Assembly: GCA_050874385.1 (NCBI GenBank)
Contig: JBNMKO010000002.1
Location: 1-64,000, forward strand
Length of the DNA stretch: 64,000 nt
Reading direction: 5' to 3'
Origin: CAG-882 sp050874385
GTDB lineage: Bacteria > Bacillota > Clostridia > Lachnospirales > Lachnospiraceae
Position 1 is the first letter of the stretch. Each line of letters opens with the position of its first letter. Below the pieces are notes generated by a model. It was given only the letters and a program-made list of their open reading frames with translations. It had not been told where the DNA came from and did no database searches. This document shows, in pieces, positions 57,947 to 64,000 of the stretch. The translations under genes were made by a program, and so were the position numbers.

Positions 57947-59801
57947 AGGAAAAATGTCATGGATGGAGGCATTCAGACTGACGAGAAGAGCTTTTAAAAC
58001 ATACTATAAAGTCAATCCAATGTTTGTTATCGTGTTCATTGCAATCATGGCATGGGATGCAGTCACACCGTATGTGGGAATATATTTGTCGGCACGCATC
58101 ATTGACGAACTGACCAACGGGTGCAATGTGGAGAGATTAAAGACACTTGTACTCGCCACGCTCATATCGGCAGTTGGGATTGGCTTGGTGTCCGCCGTAT
58201 TGAATAAGCTTAAATGGAGTTACAATGACCATGTGGAATGGGATGGATTAGAGCACATTTATGCAAGAAAAATGATGGATATGGATTTTGAAAAATTTGA
58301 CGATACTAGAACGGCAGAGCAGCGCTCAATGATAAGACAGTATCAGAGTATGGGATGGAGCATTGCGACATCGCGCGTTATATACGGCGGTTTGTGCAAG
58401 GCGGTACTCACAGCACTTGGCGGAATAGGTCTTACAGTATCATTATTTTTAAGCCGTGTCCCTCAGACGGATGGGGCATACGCGCTTCTCAACAATCCGA
58501 TAGTGGTTTTGTTTGTCATAGCGGCATTGGCGTTAATCACATATATATCGCCGGTGCTTTTAAGCAAAGCAGATATGTATTTTATCAGGGACGATTTGCG
58601 CGTCGGAAACAATAAGTTCATGTTTTGGGGATTTCTTGGAGGCAAGAGCGATGCAGCGATGGATGTAAGAACATACCGGCTCGATAAAATGTGCGACAAG
58701 TTCTGTTTTGACAAGGAAGCCGGTTTTAATTCAAAAAGTAAAATTGCCAAAATGGGCTGGGGAGCGCAGGGGCTTTTAAAGGCGGCATCGGCAGCAGTGT
58801 CGATGATGTTCTCCGGTATTGTATATGTATTCGTGTGTCTTAAAGCACTTGCAGGTGCATTTGGTCTTGGGGCAGTCACACAGTATATAGCTTCCATACA
58901 GAAAACGGCAGATGGCGTATCAAGTATGATAGAGATGCTCGGATATATGAGAAATAACGCTGCTATCTTAAAACAAATATTTGAATTTTTGGATATACCA
59001 AATGACATGTATCAGGGAAGTCTCACAGTTGAAAAGAGAAGTGACAGGAATTATGAGGTTGAATTTAGAAATGTGTCATTTAAATATCCGGGAAGTGATA
59101 ATTATTCATTAAAAAATGTCAACATGAAGTTTAAGATAGGAAAGCGCCTTGCAGTGGTGGGAATGAACGGCAGCGGAAAGACAACATTTATAAAGCTTTT
59201 ATGCCGCCTGTATGACCCGACGGAGGGAGAGATACTTTTAAACGGAATAGATATCCGGAAATATAATTATGATGAATATATGAATATTTTCTCGGTTGTA
59301 TTTCAGGACTTTAAGCTCCTTGCGTTAAAGCTCGGCGAAAATATTGCTTCCGGTGAGAATTATGATAAAGGGCGTGTTATGAAATGCTTGAAGGACGCGG
59401 GCTTTGAGGAGAATTTAAAGAAAATGCCGCATGGACTTGATACATATCTTTATACCGATTATGGCGAGGATGGTGTGAATATATCAGGAGGTGAGGCGCA
59501 GAAACTTGCCATTGCGAGGGCTCTCTACAAGGATGCGCCGTTTATAATTCTTGACGAGCCGACAGCGGCGCTAGACCCGGTGACGGAGGCGGAGATTTAT
59601 TCAAAGTTCAACGATATAGTTGGTGACAAGACCGCAATCTATATCAGCCACCGCCTTTCATCATGTAAATTTTGCGATGAGATAATTGTGTTCAATGAGG
59701 GCGCGGTTGTACAACAGGGGACACATGAAAAACTTGTTGTGGACGAGAGTGGCAAGTATTATGAGCTTTGGCATGCACAGGCGCAGTACTATACAGCGTG
59801 A
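57933..59801 (+). CDS. ABC exporter, pair 1 second subunit
   Basis: 622 residues from ATG 57933 after AGGAGG. Membrane domain about 25-370, ATPase with Walker A VGMNGSGKTTFIKL, Q-loop FSVVFQDFKLLALK, signature NISGGEAQKLAIARAL and Walker B FIILDEPTAALDP. The linker and ATPase domain are nearly the same as those of the fourth exporter (from DIPNDMYQGSLTVEK onward), including a DNA stretch of over 40 identical bases around the IDIRKYNYDEYMNIF codons. Confidence 0.93.
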   Translation: MERNKGKMSWMEAFRLTRRAFKTYYKVNPMFVIVFIAIMAWDAVTPYVGIYLSARIIDELTNGCNVERLKTLVLATLISAVGIGLVSAVLNKLKWSYNDHVEWDGLEHIYARKMMDMDFEKFDDTRTAEQRSMIRQYQSMGWSIATSRVIYGGLCKAVLTALGGIGLTVSLFLSRVPQTDGAYALLNNPIVVLFVIAALALITYISPVLLSKADMYFIRDDLRVGNNKFMFWGFLGGKSDAAMDVRTYRLDKMCDKFCFDKEAGFNSKSKIAKMGWGAQGLLKAASAAVSMMFSGIVYVFVCLKALAGAFGLGAVTQYIASIQKTADGVSSMIEMLGYMRNNAAILKQIFEFLDIPNDMYQGSLTVEKRSDRNYEVEFRNVSFKYPGSDNYSLKNVNMKFKIGKRLAVVGMNGSGKTTFIKLLCRLYDPTEGEILLNGIDIRKYNYDEYMNIFSVVFQDFKLLALKLGENIASGENYDKGRVMKCLKDAGFEENLKKMPHGLDTYLYTDYGEDGVNISGGEAQKLAIARALYKDAPFIILDEPTAALDPVTEAEIYSKFNDIVGDKTAIYISHRLSSCKFCDEIIVFNEGAVVQQGTHEKLVVDESGKYYELWHAQAQYYTA

Positions 59802-59846
59802 AATTGCTTTGAGTGAAAAAGAAAGTCGCTCAGAAATGAGGATAAA

Positions 59847-61703
59847 ATGATATCAGATAAAAGCGTTAAAAAAAGTGCAAGGGTAAAACCAAAGTACAAC
59901 ATGTTCCAAAATTCATGGTATATGTTAAAGACCGCGTGTCAGTTGAAGGAGAAAAAGGTTATCGTTCTGTGTGTGCTGTCCGCCATGCTCGCTGTCGCAA
60001 ACAACCTTATAAATCTGTATGTGACACCGACAATATTGCAGGCTGTTGAGGTTCACGCCTCCATAGGCAGGCTGGCATTTACAATAATTGCATTTACCAT
60101 GGGAATTATGCTTGTATCGGCGCTGTCGGCTTATGTCAGGGCAAATACACCTTATGGTATGATAACTATACGAACAGTGGGCTTTGCAAATATGCTCAAC
60201 AACAAGGCGTTGACGACATCATATCCAAATCTCGACGATGATAAATTTGAGAAATTGCTGGATAGGGCAGGGTACTGTGTGGATGACAACGAGTCGGCGA
60301 GTGAGGATGTGTGGCGCACATTGAAGGGGCTTCTTGAAAGTGTGATGGGATTTTTAATTTATATAAGCCTTTTTACTGGAGTGCAGCCCGTTCTTGTCAT
60401 TGTTGTGCTTATAACGTCCGTGATAAGCTATCTTTTTGGAAATTATATAAATGGATATGAGTACCGCCACCGCGATGAGGAGGCGGGATATGGAAGGCAG
60501 ATAAACTATATCCTAAAGCGTGAGAGTGCATCCGATATGGCAAAGGATATAAAAATATTCGGTCTTTCCGGCTGGCTTGAACAGTTGTATGACAAGTCAA
60601 TGAAGCTCTATGCGGATTTTCACCGGAAAGCCCAAAACATTTATATATGGTCGGGAATATTGGATATAGTTTTGACATTTATGAGAAATGGCTTCGCGTA
60701 TATGTATCTTGTAGGGCTTGTGATGGGTGGAGGTATCAGTGTCGCACAGTTTCTGCTTCTTTTCACGGCGATAGGAGGTTTTACGGAATGGGTCACGGGT
60801 ATTCTTTCGGGATTTAACAAATTATACCGACAGTCACTTGACATATCCACTCTGAGGGAATGTCTTGAATATGAAGAACCGTTTAAATTGAATGAGGGAG
60901 AGCCGCTTGAGCCTTTGTCCGGCAAAATGTACGAGATAAAGCTTGAGAATGTGTCCTTTCGTTATCCGGGTGCAGAAAAGGATACATTGACAAATATAAA
61001 TCTTACACTTCACCCGGGCGAAAAGCTCGCCGTTGTAGGACTTAACGGAGCGGGAAAGACAACGCTTATAAAGCTTGTGTGTGGATTTTTAAATCCTACT
61101 AAGGGCAGGATTTTGCTGAACGGCAGGGATATTAGAAACTTTAACCGTGTGGATTATTACAAAATGTTCTCGGCTGTGTTTCAGAAGTTTTCAATTCTTC
61201 CGGGAACAATCGCGATGAATGTCGCCTCCGACTGTGACAATATCGATGTTTGGAGGGTCAGGGAGTGCATTGACAGGGCAGGGCTTAGTGGGAAGATAGA
61301 GTCTCTTAAAGATGGTTATGAGACATATCTTGGGCGGCAGGTGTACGAGGATGCCACAGTGCTGTCGGGCGGTGAGACACAGAAGCTTATGCTTGCGAGG
61401 GCGCTTTACAAGGATGCACCATTTATTGTGCTCGATGAGCCGACGGCGGCGCTTGACCCGATTGCGGAGTCCGATATGTACCAGAAATACAATGAGCTGA
61501 CAAAGAAAAAGAGTTCAATATATATTTCACACAGACTTGCCTCAACGCGCTTCTGCGACAGAATTATAATGCTTGGCAATGGAAAAATTATTGAGGAGGG
61601 AACTCACGACGAGCTTTTAAAGCGCGGCGGAGAGTATGCGGGATTATTTGAGATACAGAGCAGGTATTATAAGGACGATAATAAACAACAAGCAATGCGG
61701 TAA
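59847..61703 (+). CDS. ABC exporter, pair 2 first subunit
   Basis: 618 residues after GAGGAT. Paralogue of the first exporter: the N-terminal KPKYNMFQNSWYMLKTACQLKEKK matches KPKYNMFQNSWFMVKTAWQIKEKK there. ATPase motifs are VGLNGAGKTTLIKL, FSAVFQKFSILPGT, LSGGETQKLMLARAL and FIVLDEPTAALDP. Gene order and similarity show that pair 2 arose by duplication of pair 1 or the reverse. Confidence 0.93.
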   Translation: MISDKSVKKSARVKPKYNMFQNSWYMLKTACQLKEKKVIVLCVLSAMLAVANNLINLYVTPTILQAVEVHASIGRLAFTIIAFTMGIMLVSALSAYVRANTPYGMITIRTVGFANMLNNKALTTSYPNLDDDKFEKLLDRAGYCVDDNESASEDVWRTLKGLLESVMGFLIYISLFTGVQPVLVIVVLITSVISYLFGNYINGYEYRHRDEEAGYGRQINYILKRESASDMAKDIKIFGLSGWLEQLYDKSMKLYADFHRKAQNIYIWSGILDIVLTFMRNGFAYMYLVGLVMGGGISVAQFLLLFTAIGGFTEWVTGILSGFNKLYRQSLDISTLRECLEYEEPFKLNEGEPLEPLSGKMYEIKLENVSFRYPGAEKDTLTNINLTLHPGEKLAVVGLNGAGKTTLIKLVCGFLNPTKGRILLNGRDIRNFNRVDYYKMFSAVFQKFSILPGTIAMNVASDCDNIDVWRVRECIDRAGLSGKIESLKDGYETYLGRQVYEDATVLSGGETQKLMLARALYKDAPFIVLDEPTAALDPIAESDMYQKYNELTKKKSSIYISHRLASTRFCDRIIMLGNGKIIEEGTHDELLKRGGEYAGLFEIQSRYYKDDNKQQAMR

Positions 61704-61787
61704 ATTTGATGCTAAGTTAAATAAGAAAGTAAAAATTAGTATTAGTGCGAAAATTCGTCACTGAAAAGCGGTGACATGGAGGGTGCT

Positions 61788-63662
61788 ATGGAACAAAAAG
61801 AAAAAAGGGTATCAATAAAAACTGCACTTAGGCTGAATATCAGGGCAATTAAGCTCTATATTGAAAAGTTTCCAAAGATGCTTATATCAAGCATTGTGGT
61901 GACTGCATGGGAAGCGCTCACACCTTATGTAAATATCTATTTTTCGGCGCGTGTTCTTGACGAGTTGATGAATGGCGGTGATAAGGCGCGCATTAAAACA
62001 CTCATTCTTCTAACGCTTTTTTTTGCGGCGGGAACAGCACTTGTATCGGTACTTTTAAAAAGATGGCGAGAGATACAGCGGTCAGGCTCGTGGTATATGT
62101 ATGAGCATATCTGGGCAAAAAAGCTTATGGGGATGGATTACGAGAAGGTTGACGATGTCAGAACGCATGAACTGTTGTCGACAATAAAGCAGAACCAGAA
62201 CGGCAATGACTGGGGAATTGTAAGGGTAATCGGAAATTGTGAAACTTTTACCAATGCTGTGTTTACGATACTTGGCGGTATTTCACTCACGGTATCTTTA
62301 TTTACAAGCCGTGTCCCGTATGGAACGGGAAAATACACAATACTCAACAATCCTTTATTTATTGTGGTTATTGTGGCGGTCATGCTTGCTGTCACATTTA
62401 TTTCTCCGGCACTGTCGAGCAAGGCGGAGAGTTTCGCGGCAGCTAACGCGGGTGAGCACAATTTTGCCAACAGGCTTTTTAGCTTTTTTGGATTTCTCGG
62501 ATATGATAGGGACATTGCGGAGGATATGAGAATTTATCGGCAGGATAAAATATGTTGGAAGTACAATGCCGATAAAAAGGGCACATTTTGTTCGGAGGGA
62601 GTAAGGGCAAAATATAGTCGCGGAGTGGCTGGATTTTACCATGCGGCATCGGCAGCAGTTTCCGTGGTTTTTACAGGGATTGTGTACGCGTTTGTGTGCA
62701 TAAAGGCATGGGCAGGAGCGTTTGGACTTGGAGCAGTGATGCAGTATGTGTCGGCGATAACGAGGGTATCGCAGGGTACAGCGGCATTGTTTGCAACGCT
62801 CGGAGATATGCGAAACAATGCCTCTTTTTTAAAGCTTGTGTTTGATTTTCTTGATATACCAAATGACATGTATCAGGGAAGTCTCACGGTTGAAAAAAGA
62901 AATGACAGAAATTACGAGGTTGAATTTAAAAACGTGTCATTCAAATATCCGGGAAGTGACAATTATTCGTTAAAAAATGTCAACATGAAGTTCGAGATAG
63001 GAAAGCGCCTTGCAGTGGTCGGAATGAACGGAAGCGGAAAGACAACATTTATAAAACTTTTGTGCCGCCTGTATGACCCTACTGAGGGCGAGATACTTTT
63101 AAACGGGATAGATATCCGGAAATATAATTATGATGAATATATGAATATTTTTTCGGTTGTGTTTCAGGATTTTAAGCTGCTTGCGTTAAAGCTTGGCGAA
63201 AATGTCGCTTCCGGCTCATCATATGATGAGAAGCTCGCCATGAAATGTCTTATGGATGCCGGATTTGCGGACAATTTAAAGAAAATGCCCGGGGAGCTGG
63301 AAACATATCTCTACAAGAATTACGACAACAGCGGTGTGAATGTATCGGGCGGCGAGGCGCAGAAGATAGCCATTGCAAGGGCGCTCTACAAGGATGCGCC
63401 GTTTATAATTCTTGATGAGCCGACAGCGGCGCTAGACCCTATAACGGAGGCGGAGATTTATTCAAAGTTCAACGATATAGTGGGGGACAAGACCGCAATC
63501 TATATCAGCCACCGCCTTTCCTCATGCAAGTTCTGCGATGAGATAATTGTGTTCGATGAGGGCGCGGTTGTACAACAGGGGACACATGAAAAGCTGGTTG
63601 CGGACGAGGGCGGAAAATATTATGAACTTTGGCATGCACAGGCGCAGTACTATACCGCGTAG
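61788..63662 (+). CDS. ABC exporter, pair 2 second subunit
   Basis: 624 residues from ATG 61788, four bases after GGAGGG; ATG 61776 overlaps that site and is unlikely. Membrane domain about 25-370, ATPase with VGMNGSGKTTFIKL, FSVVFQDFKLLALK, NVSGGEAQKIAIARAL and FIILDEPTAALDP. Paralogue of the second exporter. A hairpin GTCAC/GTGAC lies directly before the ribosome site. Confidence 0.93.
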   Translation: MEQKEKRVSIKTALRLNIRAIKLYIEKFPKMLISSIVVTAWEALTPYVNIYFSARVLDELMNGGDKARIKTLILLTLFFAAGTALVSVLLKRWREIQRSGSWYMYEHIWAKKLMGMDYEKVDDVRTHELLSTIKQNQNGNDWGIVRVIGNCETFTNAVFTILGGISLTVSLFTSRVPYGTGKYTILNNPLFIVVIVAVMLAVTFISPALSSKAESFAAANAGEHNFANRLFSFFGFLGYDRDIAEDMRIYRQDKICWKYNADKKGTFCSEGVRAKYSRGVAGFYHAASAAVSVVFTGIVYAFVCIKAWAGAFGLGAVMQYVSAITRVSQGTAALFATLGDMRNNASFLKLVFDFLDIPNDMYQGSLTVEKRNDRNYEVEFKNVSFKYPGSDNYSLKNVNMKFEIGKRLAVVGMNGSGKTTFIKLLCRLYDPTEGEILLNGIDIRKYNYDEYMNIFSVVFQDFKLLALKLGENVASGSSYDEKLAMKCLMDAGFADNLKKMPGELETYLYKNYDNSGVNVSGGEAQKIAIARALYKDAPFIILDEPTAALDPITEAEIYSKFNDIVGDKTAIYISHRLSSCKFCDEIIVFDEGAVVQQGTHEKLVADEGGKYYELWHAQAQYYTA

Positions 63663-63719
63663 AATATATTATATAATCTCCAAGGCAGCTTTCCGGATAA
63701 TTAAGATTGTTGAAGTGTG

Positions 63720-63741
63720 TCTCCAAGGCGGGGAGATTTTA
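63720..63741 (+). terminator. Weak terminator after the exporter cluster
   Basis: TCTCC (63720-63724) with GGAGA (63732-63736) followed by TTTTAT; an upstream AATCTCC copy near 63675 can compete for the same arm. Confidence 0.45.
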
Positions 63742-63835
63742 TAGAAAATCAGTATGTTTAGCAGCAGGCAGGCTTGGTATGTCTGTATGGCAATCAGACA
63801 ATTTTTAACAATATATAAGTCACAACTAATTTTAG

Positions 63836-63899
63836 TTGCATATTTCTAACCACGGTGATATATTCATAGTGAATAGAGGCGTTTATGTAATTACATAAA
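63836..63899 (+). promoter_or_regulatory. Promoter and 18-bp palindrome upstream of the last ABC gene
   Basis: TTGCAT (63836-63841), a 17-base spacer and TATATT (63859-63864). A dyad CAACTA/TAGTTG (63823-63838) touches the -35 box, TATTCA/TGAATA lies at 63861-63875, and a perfect 18-bp palindrome, TTTATGTAA with TTACATAAA, lies at 63882-63899 between promoter and start codon. The last is a strong repressor-site candidate. Confidence 0.6.
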
Positions 63900-63923
63900 T
63901 GTACTGTGAAGGAGGAGATTGCT

Positions 63924-64000
63924 GTGGCTAAGATTGTTGAACTTAAAAATGTTACCAAGGTTTATAAGACAGGGGAGCGTGAGTTTCGCGCACTCGACGG
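63924..64000 (+). CDS. ABC transporter ATP-binding protein, MacB/LolD type, partial
   Basis: GTG 63924 follows GGAGGAG by six bases. The visible 26 residues, AKIVELKNVTKVYKTGEREF then RALDG, are the standard opening of MacB/LolD/BceA-type ATPases. The window ends before Walker A, so activity and partners cannot be judged. Confidence 0.85.
   Translation, partial: MAKIVELKNVTKVYKTGEREFRALD

Noticed and set aside
58463..59008. 181-codon minus-strand frame opposite the second exporter
   Set aside because: Antisense to membrane-domain coding sequence; no ribosome site and no domain.

Overview
The window looks like a chromosomal segment of an AT-rich Gram-positive anaerobe of the Clostridia, most likely a Lachnospiraceae (Butyrivibrio, Lachnospira or Roseburia type). 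The reasons are strong AGGAGG-type ribosome sites with frequent TTG and GTG starts, plant-glycan hydrolases next to an AraC regulator, many OmpR-type two-component pairs, BceAB-like ABC transporters and small envelope proteins. This assignment is inference; there is no rRNA or tRNA gene to test it. I see no CRISPR array.

Layout. 1-344: right end of an IS200/IS605-type element abutting a decayed ABC exporter fragment. 760-3470: an HTH-like protein and a BlaI/BlaR1-type pair with a palindromic operator. 3796-9308: C69 dipeptidase, then chemoreceptor, solute-binding lipoprotein and esterase in one direction. 9479-12275: a secreted protein with its histidine kinase and response regulator, lying between imperfect direct repeats derived from the esterase 3' end. 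12476-14055: MATE exporter behind a folded 5' leader. 14281-20499: arabinan/galactan block (GH27, zinc-ribbon protein, GH51, GH43, AraC). 20503-21236: hairpin-rich intergenic DNA. 21237-27470: MgtE, then a two-component pair and BceAB-like ABC transporter. 27478-29278: SGNH hydrolase and GGDEF protein. 29304-34355: TetR, MMPL exporter and a long secreted coiled-coil protein. 34484-41043: frameshifted small membrane-anchored protein, P1B-type ATPase, two-component pair, and a cluster of small envelope proteins that may be one regulon. 41198-43918: HxlR, double cupin, Asn/Asp-rich protein. 44143-49229: fluoride-riboswitch-controlled antiporter, PdxST, and a split chromate transporter. 49270-52141: remnant of a mobile-element sigma factor and a second secreted protein/kinase/regulator module. 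52502-54078: aldo-keto reductase and RibD-like reductase. 54148-54268: a chain of hairpins. 54358-63662: LytTR/AgrC-like pair followed by two tandem pairs of ABC exporters. 63924-64000: start of another ABC ATPase.

How the genes work together. The dominant theme is envelope sensing and export: five OmpR-type regulators or LytTR systems sit beside exporters, secreted proteins or metal pumps. The least explained items are (i) a three-gene module, regulator-kinase-secreted protein, present twice with the same order and linked in both cases to signs of transfer; (ii) a 130-nt structured leader beginning at the predicted start of the MATE transcript; (iii) a 27-residue membrane peptide operon whose promoter resembles that of the broken gene upstream of the metal ATPase; and (iv) two intergenic chains of palindromes. 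Functional statements rest on motifs read by eye; no database search was possible.
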